From Planctomycetota bacterium (GTDB lineage Bacteria > Planctomycetota > Planctomycetia > Gemmatales > Gemmataceae): DNA of 64,000 nucleotides. The translations under genes and the position numbers were made by a program. The DNA lies in NCBI GenBank assembly GCA_021413735.1, contig JAIOPV010000067.1, forward strand, positions 1 through 64,000. The letters are read 5' to 3'. This document shows, piece by piece, positions 24,051-32,393 of the stretch; position 1 is the first letter of the stretch; each line of letters opens with the position of its first letter. The notes beneath the pieces are model-generated. The model saw only the letters and a list, made by a program, of their open reading frames with translations. It searched no databases and had not been told where the DNA came from.

Positions 24051-25436
24051 ATGAGTACCTCCATGACCAACCTTCCGGCGGACGTCCTTTCTCGTCTCTG
24101 GGCACACAACCAAGCACACGTTCTCGCCGGTTGGGATAAGCTCGCATCTTCGCAGCGAGCGAACCTCGTCGCACAGCTCTCTGCCATCAACTTCGCGGAA
24201 CTCGATCAACTCATCGCGAAGGCGAAGCAAGTCACGCAACCCGCGAAGTCGCAGCAGATCGAGCCGCTTCCGGTTACTCCGGCAGTGGTCACGCCACACG
24301 AGACGCAACTCGGCGAAGATGCATTGCGACGCGGTGAAGTTGCGGCTCTGATCGTCGCTGGTGGACAGGGAAGTCGCCTCGGGTTCGAGAAGCCGAAAGG
24401 CATGTATCCCGTTGGGCCAGTGTCCGGAGCGTCGCTGTTTCAGATTCACGCCGAGAAGCTACTTGCTCTCTCGCGGCGTTACGGGAAACCGATTCCCTTC
24501 CTCGTGATGACAAGCCCGGCAACCGACGCCGAAACCCGCGAATACTTCCTCGCGAACAACTTCTTCGGCCTGAACGAAGCGGACGTGATCTTCTTCCAGC
24601 AAGGCACGATGCCCGCAGTGTGTGCTCGCACGGGTCGCTTACTTCTCGAAGAGCCAGGCAACCTCGCTCTCAGCCCCAATGGCCACGGCGGCACGATTAC
24701 GGCACTCGCGGAACGCGGTGTTCTTACGGAACTCCAGAAACGCGGCGTGAAGCACGTTTACTACTTCCAGGTCGATAACCCGCTGTTGAAGATGTGCGAT
24801 GCCGGCTTCGTCGGAAAGCACATCGCGACCCGATCGGAAGCGAGTTCCAAGGTCGTGTTCAAGACCAAACCCGAGGAGAAGGTCGGCGTGTTCGCGCTGC
24901 TCGACGGCAAGTGCGGCATGATCGAATACAGCGACTTGCCTCAGGAGTTGGCGACCGCACGCGAAGCGAACGGCGAGTTGCGATTCCGAGCGGGCAATCC
25001 GGCGATTCACTTATTCGCCGTCGATTTCCTGACACGCATCACATCCAGCGGCGGGCTGGCTTTTCACATCGCCCGGAAAGCAGTCACGCACTTCGACCCC
25101 GAAACGCAAGCTGTCGTGAAGCCCGGAACCGAGCCGAACGCCCTGAAGTTCGAGCGGTTCATTTTCGATGCGCTGCCATTGGCCGAACGCTGGTTGGCGG
25201 TCGAAACATCGCGTGCCGAGGAGTTCTCGCCGTTGAAAAACGCCACCGGGGCCGATTCCCCCGAAACGGTGCGAGCCGATCAGATCGCCTTGTTTTCCCG
25301 GTGGTTGGAAGCAGCAGGGGTGCCGACGCAGGAACAGCCAGTTGAAATCTCGCCGCTATTCGCTCTTGACCCAGAGGAGCTAAAACGCCAAATACCCCCA
25401 AAGTTCGCCATCGGCGGACCGACATACTTGAAGTAG
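24051..25436 (+). CDS. UDP-N-acetylhexosamine/UDP-sugar pyrophosphorylase (UDPGP type 1)
   Basis: This 461-aa nucleotidyltransferase resembles the eukaryote-type UDP-GlcNAc/GalNAc pyrophosphorylases rather than bacterial GlmU. The nucleotide-binding signature is AALIVAGGQGSRLGFEKPKG, followed by LFQIHAEKLLALSRRYGKPI, FLVMTSPATDAETREYFLAN, SPNGHGGTITAL, YYFQVDNPLLKMCD and VGVFALLDGKCGMIEYSDLP. It would make a UDP-sugar from UTP and the sugar-1-phosphate. It begins three bases after the MBL gene and is followed after 16 bases by mannose-1-phosphate guanylyltransferase, so the run supplies activated sugars. A start at 24063 is also possible. Confidence 0.87.
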   Translation: MSTSMTNLPADVLSRLWAHNQAHVLAGWDKLASSQRANLVAQLSAINFAELDQLIAKAKQVTQPAKSQQIEPLPVTPAVVTPHETQLGEDALRRGEVAALIVAGGQGSRLGFEKPKGMYPVGPVSGASLFQIHAEKLLALSRRYGKPIPFLVMTSPATDAETREYFLANNFFGLNEADVIFFQQGTMPAVCARTGRLLLEEPGNLALSPNGHGGTITALAERGVLTELQKRGVKHVYYFQVDNPLLKMCDAGFVGKHIATRSEASSKVVFKTKPEEKVGVFALLDGKCGMIEYSDLPQELATAREANGELRFRAGNPAIHLFAVDFLTRITSSGGLAFHIARKAVTHFDPETQAVVKPGTEPNALKFERFIFDALPLAERWLAVETSRAEEFSPLKNATGADSPETVRADQIALFSRWLEAAGVPTQEQPVEISPLFALDPEELKRQIPPKFAIGGPTYLK

Positions 25437-25452
25437 CGAGCGAGTCTCTCCC

Positions 25453-26535
25453 ATGTTGCACGCGATGATTATGGCCGGCGGTGGCGGAACGCGATTCTGG
25501 CCCCGCAGTCGTGCGGTGCGGCCCAAGCAGTTTCTCACGTTCAGCGGAGACCGCACGCTCCTCCAGTCAACGGTTGACCGCATCGCAGCTCAGGTGCCGT
25601 CCGAGCGAACGTGGGTTCTCACCAGCGAACAGCACCGAGCCGAAGCGGTCGAGCAACTCAAGGGAATGGTGCCCGCCGAGCAGATTGTCGGCGAACCGAT
25701 GGGCCGCGACACGGCACCGTGCGTCGGACTTGGAGCTGCTCTCATCGCGAAAGCCGACGCAGACGCCACGATCATGGTGATGCCCGCCGACCACCTCATC
25801 GAGCCGGAACAGGAGTTTCGCCGTGCCGCCCACGCCGCGGAACAGTTCGCAAACGACTTCCCCGATTGCCTGCTGACGTTCGGCATCAACCCGACGTTCC
25901 CCTCGACCGGTTACGGCTACATTCACCGCGGCGAACGTGCCGGCACTCGACAGGGCGTTCCGATCTCGAAGGCATTGGGCTTCGAGGAGAAGCCCGTGCT
26001 GGCAAGAGCGGAGCAGTTCCTCGCGTCGGGCGATTACTTCTGGAACAGCGGCATCTTTGTGTGGAAGCCGTCGGCGGTGTTGGGGCAACTCGAAAAGCGA
26101 AAGCCGGCGCTGGTCGCGACCCTTCAGAAGATCGTGGCTGCATGGGGCAATGCCGACGTCTTTCGCACGGAGTACGCCAACGCCGAGAAAATCAGCATCG
26201 ACTTTGCCGTGATGCAGGACGCCGCGAAGGAAGGCAAGGTTCTCGTGATGCACGCCCCGTACAAGTGGGACGACGTCGGTTCGTGGCTCGCACTCGACCG
26301 ACACAACCCGCAAGACGCCGACGGCAACACCGTGCAGGGTTTGCACTGCGGCGTGAGCACCAAGAACTGCGTGATCGTTTCCGATCCCGAGCATCTGATC
26401 GGCACGCTGGGCGTCGAGAATCTGGTGATCGTGCAGTACGGAAACGCGACGCTCGTGACCACCCGTAAGGGCGAAGCGGACGTGAAGGAAATCATCAACA
26501 AGATGAAAGCCGGTGGCCTGGAGCGATTCTTGTGA
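25453..26535 (+). CDS. manC: mannose-1-phosphate guanylyltransferase
   Basis: This 360-aa single-domain enzyme would form GDP-mannose from GTP and mannose-1-phosphate. IMAGGGGTRFWPRSRAVRPK is the nucleotide-binding signature, QFLTFSGDRTLLQSTVDRIA follows, and FGINPTFPSTGYGYIHRGE, FEEKPVLARAEQFLASGDYF, WNSGIFVWKP, ISIDFAVMQDA and YKWDDVGSWLALD are all diagnostic. It lacks the C-terminal isomerase (cupin) domain of bifunctional ManC/AlgA proteins. The stop overlaps the GTG of the RuvX gene by four bases, showing one operon. Confidence 0.92.
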   Translation: MLHAMIMAGGGGTRFWPRSRAVRPKQFLTFSGDRTLLQSTVDRIAAQVPSERTWVLTSEQHRAEAVEQLKGMVPAEQIVGEPMGRDTAPCVGLGAALIAKADADATIMVMPADHLIEPEQEFRRAAHAAEQFANDFPDCLLTFGINPTFPSTGYGYIHRGERAGTRQGVPISKALGFEEKPVLARAEQFLASGDYFWNSGIFVWKPSAVLGQLEKRKPALVATLQKIVAAWGNADVFRTEYANAEKISIDFAVMQDAAKEGKVLVMHAPYKWDDVGSWLALDRHNPQDADGNTVQGLHCGVSTKNCVIVSDPEHLIGTLGVENLVIVQYGNATLVTTRKGEADVKEIINKMKAGGLERFL

Positions 26536-27110
26536 GTGAAGAACCTAACCCCCCAACCCCCTTCCCTAGGAAGGAAGGGGGAGCCGGATTTAGCCCCTCT
26601 CCCCTTGGGGGAGGGGTTGGGGAGGGGTCTTTCCCAAGGAGGGGCGTGCTGCTCGGAGTCGATTACGGTGCCGTGCGGGTCGGGCTGGCGGTCTCCGACC
26701 CCGACCGCATCATCGCGTCGCCGCTGGAAACATACACACGGCGTTCCGATCTGCTCGATGGGCCATACTTCGCGAAAATCGCTGCCGATTATCGTGCCGC
26801 AGTGCTGGTCGTGGGGTTGCCGTTGCACGCCAACGGCCAGGAAAGCGACTCATCGCGTGCGGCTCGCACCTTCGGAACGTGGCTCGCGGAAATCACGGGA
26901 TTGCCTGTCGTTTACTGGGATGAACGCTACTCGACGTGGTTCGCGGAAGGGGCACTCCTCGGCGCGAAACTCTCTCACAAGAAACGCAAAGAGAAACGAG
27001 ATCGGGTCGCGGCGCAGATGATCCTGCAAGCCTACCTGGAAGCAGGCTGCCCGCCTGAAGGCACCAAAATTGCGACACCCGACGAAAACCCATCTGACCA
27101 GACTCGTTGA
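26532..27110 (+). CDS. ruvX: RuvX/YqgF-type Holliday junction resolvase-like protein with repeat-derived N-terminus
   Basis: The 192-aa reading frame starts at GTG 26532, overlapping the manC stop (GTGA). The RNase H-like YqgF domain begins near residue 38 (RRGVLLGVDYGAVRVGLAVS) and carries VVGLPLHANGQ, YWDERYSTWFAEGALL and the C-terminal DRVAAQMILQAYLEAG. YqgF proteins act in pre-16S rRNA end maturation or Holliday junction resolution. The normal domain is about 140 aa; the additional first 36 residues are the translation of an 87-base repeat (26542-26628). GTG 26646 directly before LLGVDYG could be the native start, with aaggagg just upstream but with tight spacing. Confidence 0.82.
   Translation: MSEEPNPPTPFPRKEGGAGFSPSPLGGGVGEGSFPRRGVLLGVDYGAVRVGLAVSDPDRIIASPLETYTRRSDLLDGPYFAKIAADYRAAVLVVGLPLHANGQESDSSRAARTFGTWLAEITGLPVVYWDERYSTWFAEGALLGAKLSHKKRKEKRDRVAAQMILQAYLEAGCPPEGTKIATPDENPSDQTR
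26542..26628. repeat. 87-bp quasi-palindromic repeat, copy 1
   Basis: This C-rich then G-rich element (aacctaacccccc ... ggttggggaggggt) contains the inner hairpins cttccctaggaagg and ctccccttgggggag. The 87 bases match the copy at 63219-63305 except for a few positions, and the sequence is stop-free in several frames. It lies at the very start of the ruvX frame. Confidence 0.9.
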
Positions 27111-27188
27111 ATTCACACACAACCCCCCTATCTTAACTCGGCTGTAGGGCGATGGATCGCCCCTCCCCTCCCAGCCATTCGGCCCACC

Positions 27189-27222
27189 TGAATGAGAACG
27201 GGGCCTGCCAAGTTCTCATTCA
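27189..27222 (+). promoter_or_regulatory. 34-nt dyad upstream of glgP
   Basis: The arms tgaatgagaa and ttctcattca enclose 14 bases and end 27 bases before the glgP start. An identical pair of arms with the same spacing lies before the gene at 61024, so this is a candidate operator or leader hairpin. Confidence 0.55.
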
Positions 27223-27249
27223 CTCAACAGACTTTGTAGAGGGTGTTGC

Positions 27250-29814
27250 ATGCCCGGTCGTTCGATTCGCACGTTCACCGTTCTCCCGAAGCTCCCAGAA
27301 CGCCTCCGTCCCCTCCATTCGCTCGCGTACAACCTTTGGTGGTGTTGGAACGCCGACGCGGTCGCGCTGTTCCGTCGCATCAACCCGGATCTGTTCGAGG
27401 CGCTCGATCACAGCCCGATCCGGCTCCTCGGAGCAACCGGACAGGCGCGATTCGAGGAGCTTGCAGGCGACGATGGCTTCCTCGCTCACATGGACCGCGT
27501 CGTGAGCGCGCTCGACCATTACCTGAAAGCTCCGACCTGGTTTTCGTCGGCGTTTGGCAGCGAAGGCGATGTTCGCATCGCGTACTTCTCCGCTGAGTTC
27601 GGCATTCACGAGAGCGTGCCCGTTTACTCCGGCGGTCTGGGCGTTCTGGCTGGCGACCATTTGAAGAGTGCAAGCGATCTCGGCTTGCCTCTGGTTGGCA
27701 TCAGCCTCATGTACCGCGAAGGGTACTTCCGCCAGTATTTGAACGCCGAGGGCTGGCAGCAAGAACGATACCCGGAGAACGATTTCTTCACGCTTCCGCT
27801 CATCGAGGAAAAGGACGCGAACGGCAAGCCGCTCCTTGTGTCGGTGATGTTGCCGGGCCGCGAAGTGCAATTGAAGATTTGGCACATCAACGTCGGCCGC
27901 ATTCCGCTGTATTTCCTCGATGCGAACATTCCGCAGAACCGCGTCGAAGATCGCGGCATCACGGCCCAGCTTTACGGCGGCGATCAGCACACCCGCATTC
28001 AGCAAGAGATTATCCTCGGCATCGGCGGCATCCGAGCATTGAAGGCGCTCGGGAAGGTTCCCACCGTTTGCCACATGAACGAGGGGCACGCGGCGTTCAC
28101 CGGATTGGAACGCATCCGCATGTTGATCGAGGAACAGAAACTCGACTTCGACTCGGCACTGGAAGCCGTGAAAGCGGGCACTTGCTTCACGACGCACACG
28201 CCGGTTCCCGCAGGCAACGATGCCTTCCCGATGCAGATGATCGAGCAGTATCTCGGCGAATACATGGCGAAGATGGGCGTCGATCGCAACCGTCTCGCGT
28301 TGCTCGGTCGACAGCAGCCGACGAACGAGCAGGAACCGTTCGGCATGACCGTGCTGGCGCTTCACCTCGCGAACGTTTCCAACGGCGTGAGCAAACTTCA
28401 CGGCAGCGTTTCGCGGAAGATGTGGAAGGAACTCTGGCCCGAACTGCCTGCCAGCGAAGTGCCAATCACGAGCATCACCAACGGCGTTCACACGCAGAGT
28501 TGGCTCAGCCCCGAGATTGCACAGCTTTACGACCGCTACCTCGGCATTCAGTGGGAAGAACGGCCAACTGACTTCGCCATCTGGAAGCGTGCCGAGCACA
28601 TCCCCGACGCGGAACTGTGGCGAACCCACGAACGAGGTCGCGAACGCCTTGTTGCGTTCGCCCGATCACGGCTGAAGGCTCAACTGAAACGCCGCGGCGC
28701 ACCGCCGAGCGAAGTCGCCGGAGCCGACGAAGTTCTCGACCCCGACGCACTGACGATCGGCTTCGCTCGACGCTTCGCGACCTACAAGCGAGGCGACCTG
28801 ATCTTCCGGAACATCGAGCGTTTGGTGTCGATGCTGAACACCAAAGAACGGCCCGTGCAGTTCATCTTCGCGGGCAAGGCGCACCCGAAGGACAACGGCG
28901 GCAAGGAACTGATTCAGCGTGTCGTGCAGCAAGCTCGCAAGCCCGAGTTCCGCCGGCACATCATGTTCATCGAAGACTACGACATGAACGTCGCCCGCTA
29001 TCTCGTGCAGGGCGTGGACGTGTGGTTGAACAATCCACGCCGACCGCTGGAAGCGTCGGGCACCAGCGGCATGAAGGTGCCTTGCAACGGTGGGTTGAAC
29101 CTGTCGATCCTCGATGGCTGGTGGTGCGAGGGCTACGACGGCGACAACGGCTGGGCCATCGGAGCTGGCGAGGAGTACGGCGACAACACCGTATACCAGG
29201 ACGACGTGGAAAGCCGGGCGCTGCTCGATTTGATCGAGCAGGATCTCGTGCCGATGTTCTATCGCCGTGCGGCCGACGGGTTGCCGCGGGAGTGGATTCG
29301 CCGCATGAAGCGGAGCATCATGACGCTGGTTCCGGTGTTCAACACCAACCGCATGGTCGAGGAATACACGGAGCGTTGTTACATCCCGAGCCACCAGCGA
29401 GCCACGCGGTTGAGCACCGATCAACTCAAGGCAGCGAAGGAACTGGCGGCGTGGCGAAAGCGCCTCAGTGGAGCGTGGAGTCAGGTGAAGGTGGAGAGCG
29501 TCGAGGCACCGGGCGGCGAAACGCTGCGGGTCGGGTCGGACTTCCGAGTGAAGGTTCGCGTGAACCTTGGGACGTTCAGCCCGGATGACGTCGAGGTGCA
29601 ACTCTGTCATGGCGTTCTCGACGCGATGAGCGAGATTGCCGATCCGCGTGCGACGACGCTGATGCCCAGCACGGAGCGTAATGGTTCGACGGTTCTGTTC
29701 TCGGGAAGCGTGCCGTGCCGGTCGAGCGGGCAGTTCGGCTTCTCGGTGCGGGTGCTGCCGAAGCATGCGAACCTGCAGAACTCGTTCGAGCCGGGGCTTG
29801 TGACCTGGGGCTAA
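27250..29814 (+). CDS. glgP: alpha-glucan phosphorylase
   Basis: This 854-aa glycosyltransferase family 35 enzyme releases glucose-1-phosphate from glycogen or maltodextrin with inorganic phosphate. The N-terminal DUF3417-like segment (RLRPLHSLAYNLWWCWNADA) marks the bacterial/archaeal GlgP subtype. IAYFSAEFGIHESVPVYSGG and VGISLMYREGYFRQ follow; the pyridoxal phosphate lysine is K609 in EASGTSGMKVPCNGG. The extra C-terminal beta-rich region (residues about 730-854, VESVEAPGGETLRVGSDFRV) is also usual for this subtype. It follows the nucleotide-sugar genes on the same strand, consistent with carbohydrate storage metabolism, and is preceded by a conserved dyad. Confidence 0.93.
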   Translation: MPGRSIRTFTVLPKLPERLRPLHSLAYNLWWCWNADAVALFRRINPDLFEALDHSPIRLLGATGQARFEELAGDDGFLAHMDRVVSALDHYLKAPTWFSSAFGSEGDVRIAYFSAEFGIHESVPVYSGGLGVLAGDHLKSASDLGLPLVGISLMYREGYFRQYLNAEGWQQERYPENDFFTLPLIEEKDANGKPLLVSVMLPGREVQLKIWHINVGRIPLYFLDANIPQNRVEDRGITAQLYGGDQHTRIQQEIILGIGGIRALKALGKVPTVCHMNEGHAAFTGLERIRMLIEEQKLDFDSALEAVKAGTCFTTHTPVPAGNDAFPMQMIEQYLGEYMAKMGVDRNRLALLGRQQPTNEQEPFGMTVLALHLANVSNGVSKLHGSVSRKMWKELWPELPASEVPITSITNGVHTQSWLSPEIAQLYDRYLGIQWEERPTDFAIWKRAEHIPDAELWRTHERGRERLVAFARSRLKAQLKRRGAPPSEVAGADEVLDPDALTIGFARRFATYKRGDLIFRNIERLVSMLNTKERPVQFIFAGKAHPKDNGGKELIQRVVQQARKPEFRRHIMFIEDYDMNVARYLVQGVDVWLNNPRRPLEASGTSGMKVPCNGGLNLSILDGWWCEGYDGDNGWAIGAGEEYGDNTVYQDDVESRALLDLIEQDLVPMFYRRAADGLPREWIRRMKRSIMTLVPVFNTNRMVEEYTERCYIPSHQRATRLSTDQLKAAKELAAWRKRLSGAWSQVKVESVEAPGGETLRVGSDFRVKVRVNLGTFSPDDVEVQLCHGVLDAMSEIADPRATTLMPSTERNGSTVLFSGSVPCRSSGQFGFSVRVLPKHANLQNSFEPGLVTWG

Positions 29815-29852
29815 TCTGAGCTTCTGGCGCTCACGAGCAAGGAGGCTTGCGG

Positions 29853-31268
29853 ATGAGTTCTAGCGCGAGACGATGGTGGGTCTGGGCGGCGATCATGGTT
29901 CTGGTCGCCGTCCAGATTGTTAGCCCGTGGCCGAATCTCACGCCCGATGCGGTCGGTTATTTCTCGATGGCTCGGTCGCTCGCCCAAGATGGAACCCTGC
30001 TCCGGTTCGGCGACCCACACGTTCGGTATGGTCCGGCATATCCCGTCGCCATTGCCCCGCTATTCTGGCTCTCACCCGAGCCGTTCCTGCTGCTGAATTT
30101 GCTGAATGTCGCGTTGCTCGCGGTGTTCGGTCGTGTCGTTTACGTCTGGGCACTCGAAGTTGCCACGGAAGCCGCTCCGTACATCGCCGCGCTTGCGGTC
30201 GTGAATGTGGTCGTGCTGGCAATGTTCCGCCGACCGCTCAGCGAAACGCTCTTCTGCCCGCTCCTCTTCGGCGTTGCCATTGGCTACAACCGAGCGCTCG
30301 CGGGAACCCTCAAGCCTCGTTGGTGGGCGATTCTCGTTCCGTGTAGTTGCGTCCTCGCACTGACCCGACAGGCTGGATTGCTGGTCACGGTGGGATTCGC
30401 AACCGCCCTGCTCTGGCAAGCGATCAGAGGGCGTCGCGGGTGGCGATCCGCAATCGGTTTCGCAGTGTTGGCAGTCGCACCACCAACCGCGGCCGTGATT
30501 CTATGGGCAGCGATTGACGGCGCTCGCGTTCACCGTCCCGGAGACTTCAGCCATGTCGCGGCACTGAAAACCGGTCCAGGCCCGGATGCCGCCGACATGC
30601 CGACAAGTCCGCTAAGTCGCCGCGTGATTGAAGGACTGCGAGTGCGGGTTGCTGAGGTTGGCCGCGTCACGTTGCCGTTGATGTCGAAGGTGTACGCTCG
30701 CTCGGAAACGTGGCTTCACGCCAGCACGTTCATTTACTTCCCGTGGTTCGCCCTCATCGTGTACGGCTGGCTTCGACACCTGCGTGAAAGCGACGATGCG
30801 ATTGCGTGGATGTGGCCGTTCTACTTCGCGTTGTATGTGTATTGGCCGTTCGATCAGGCTGCACGTTTCACCGCTCCGCTAGTGCCGCTCTTGATGGTGT
30901 GTCTGTGGCGAGCGGTGGGAAATCTTGGCGGTTGGCGGCCGAAACTGTTCGCGGTGCTGACCGTCCTTCACCTGTTGATCGCGTTGGGAACGTGGATCGT
31001 GACCGAACGGCCACGCGGTTACGGATTGTGGATGCAGTGGCCGGAGCTTCGCCGAATCGCGGACGACTTCCGCGATCGACCTGACGAGTTAGCGGTGGAT
31101 CCGGAGGCATCTGAGTTGGCGCGACCGCTGGAGTTCTGGCTCGACCGAGCGGTTCCGGTGAGCATCCCCGGAGAGACAGGACGCTTTGTCGTTGGCTGGA
31201 GTGACGAATTGCGGCGTGTGCCGCTGGAGCAGCGGAGAGTGGTGGTTCGTCCCACGGGAGTGGAGTAG
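29853..31268 (+). CDS. polytopic membrane protein, GT-C glycosyltransferase-like
   Basis: An excellent site (aaggagg, 29839-29845) precedes ATG 29853; 471 aa. There are about ten hydrophobic segments beginning with WWVWAAIMVLVAVQIVSPW. The first extracytoplasmic loop has LTPDAVGYFSMARSLAQDG, an acidic residue position that resembles the D-containing loop 1 of GT-C and PMT/ArnT-like glycosyltransferases. The C-terminus is a soluble tail. Substrate and acceptor cannot be predicted. It follows glgP but has its own ribosome binding site and a 38-base gap. Confidence 0.7.
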   Translation: MSSSARRWWVWAAIMVLVAVQIVSPWPNLTPDAVGYFSMARSLAQDGTLLRFGDPHVRYGPAYPVAIAPLFWLSPEPFLLLNLLNVALLAVFGRVVYVWALEVATEAAPYIAALAVVNVVVLAMFRRPLSETLFCPLLFGVAIGYNRALAGTLKPRWWAILVPCSCVLALTRQAGLLVTVGFATALLWQAIRGRRGWRSAIGFAVLAVAPPTAAVILWAAIDGARVHRPGDFSHVAALKTGPGPDAADMPTSPLSRRVIEGLRVRVAEVGRVTLPLMSKVYARSETWLHASTFIYFPWFALIVYGWLRHLRESDDAIAWMWPFYFALYVYWPFDQAARFTAPLVPLLMVCLWRAVGNLGGWRPKLFAVLTVLHLLIALGTWIVTERPRGYGLWMQWPELRRIADDFRDRPDELAVDPEASELARPLEFWLDRAVPVSIPGETGRFVVGWSDELRRVPLEQRRVVVRPTGVE

Positions 31269-31403
31269 GGTTTCGCTGCTTGCGGCGAAGACAACGATCG
31301 GGCGGGGTGCCCTCGACGCCCTTTGGTTAGCGGTTCTCGGCTGCTTCTTCCGACCTGACCGGTTGAACCGCTTCCCATTGGCGGAGGCCCCGCCCGACCT
31401 TCA

Positions 31404-32144
31404 TCAAGTGGACACGGTCGCAGGCTGGTCTCGCTCTGTAATCACGGAAGATTCTGCTTCCACCCGCAGTCGATCCAGAATCATGATCTTCTGCCAGATC
31501 TTGCTCGTCAGGCCGGTCGCCAGGCGTTCGCAGTTATCGACCGCCGTTTGTGCTCCCGTGTCCGGAAAGTCCTGCACATAAAGCTGGCCAATCTTGCTCA
31601 CGATGGCCAGCAACTCCGTGCTGTAGTGCAGATAGCGGCCGACTTCCTCGAAGGTCATTGGTCGGCCCGACTCCATGAGCGGCGCGTCTTTCGAGCCGAT
31701 CCGTTCAGGGTCTTTGTTCAACTGGTGCATGTCGATCAAGTGAGCCATCGACCGCAACTCGTGAACCGCCCGTAGCGCCTTCATTCGCTTGAACCGAATC
31801 TCTGCCGTGACAAGGAACGCAGCAGCCGCAATGAGATACACGCCGACGCCCTTGGTCGCGTCGAGGAACGTCATGAAGTCGCGAAACGCCGTCTTCGTGT
31901 CGGAGCTGGTGACGAAGTGCCAGACCAACCCACCCACCGCGAGCAACCCAACCAGCACAAGGCCGCCGCGAATCCAGAAGTTCGGTCGGCGAATGCTCTC
32001 GGCGCGTGCTACCGATTCTCGTGTGACCTGCGTCAACTCTGCCGCGACCCCTGATAACCCAGATCCTGGAAAGCGATCCGTGATGCGCTTCTGGAGTCTC
32101 TCCACTGTCTCAAGAATCTTGCCGTCTTTCAGGCGACGTTCCAT
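31404..32144 (-). CDS. membrane protein with two transmembrane segments
   Basis: This 246-aa protein has a helical soluble N-terminus (LKDGKILETVERLQKRITDR), two membrane helices (WIRGGLVLVGLLAVGGLVWH and GVGVYLIAAAAFLVTAEIRF) and a helical C-terminal half with HELRSMAHLIDMHQLNKDPE and GQLYVQDFPDTGAQTAVDNC. I do not recognise the family. The 135-base gap to the convergent GT-C gene holds only a weak imperfect palindrome. A tiny leader-type gene lies 18 bases upstream on the same strand. Confidence 0.65.
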   Translation of the reverse strand: MERRLKDGKILETVERLQKRITDRFPGSGLSGVAAELTQVTRESVARAESIRRPNFWIRGGLVLVGLLAVGGLVWHFVTSSDTKTAFRDFMTFLDATKGVGVYLIAAAAFLVTAEIRFKRMKALRAVHELRSMAHLIDMHQLNKDPERIGSKDAPLMESGRPMTFEEVGRYLHYSTELLAIVSKIGQLYVQDFPDTGAQTAVDNCERLATGLTSKIWQKIMILDRLRVEAESSVITERDQPATVST

Positions 32145-32162
32145 GACGAGCTTCTCCTTTCA

Positions 32163-32276
32163 TCAGGTACTTCGCTCGCCAGGGTCAGTTCTTCTTTGTC
32201 GGCTTGACCGTTCGGCGCTCACGGCACCCGCGGCGCCGATCGCACCGACAACCCCGAATAAGTCGCGACGGTCCAT
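32163..32276 (-). CDS. tiny twin-arginine-type peptide gene
   Basis: ATG 32276 to TGA 32163 encodes 37 aa: MDRRDLFGVVGAIGAAGAV followed by a polar tail. The RRDLF plus small-residue stretch is exactly the layout of export leaders of this window's DUF1501 proteins, but without a mature domain. It may be a real micro-protein (such short leaders recur in planctomycetes) or the remnant of a lost gene. It lies between the peptidase and the membrane protein on the same strand. Confidence 0.4.
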   Translation of the reverse strand: MDRRDLFGVVGAIGAAGAVSAERSSRQRRTDPGERST

Positions 32277-32304
32277 GATCGCTCCAGAATCAGGAAGGAA
32301 GACA

Positions 32305-32382
32305 AGCCACGGATGAACACAGATGAAACACGGATAAGTCAAAAATCTGCTGCTTTGGTCTTATCCGTGCTCATCCGTGGCT
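32305..32382. repeat. gene-less relative of the GxxExxY terminal repeat
   Basis: The left arm 32305-32337 matches the terminal repeat at 55789-55821 base for base over its length. The right arm 32361-32382 is the reverse complement of the same word with an 11-base deletion. The 23-base centre has no gene, so this is a miniature or decayed copy. Confidence 0.85.
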
Positions 32383-32393
32383 ATGCTTTCGAT

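Noticed and set aside
31269-31403. palindrome at the 31.3-kb convergent junction
   Set aside because: Only a weak ttcgc...gcgaa match without a full second arm; not counted as a family B copy.
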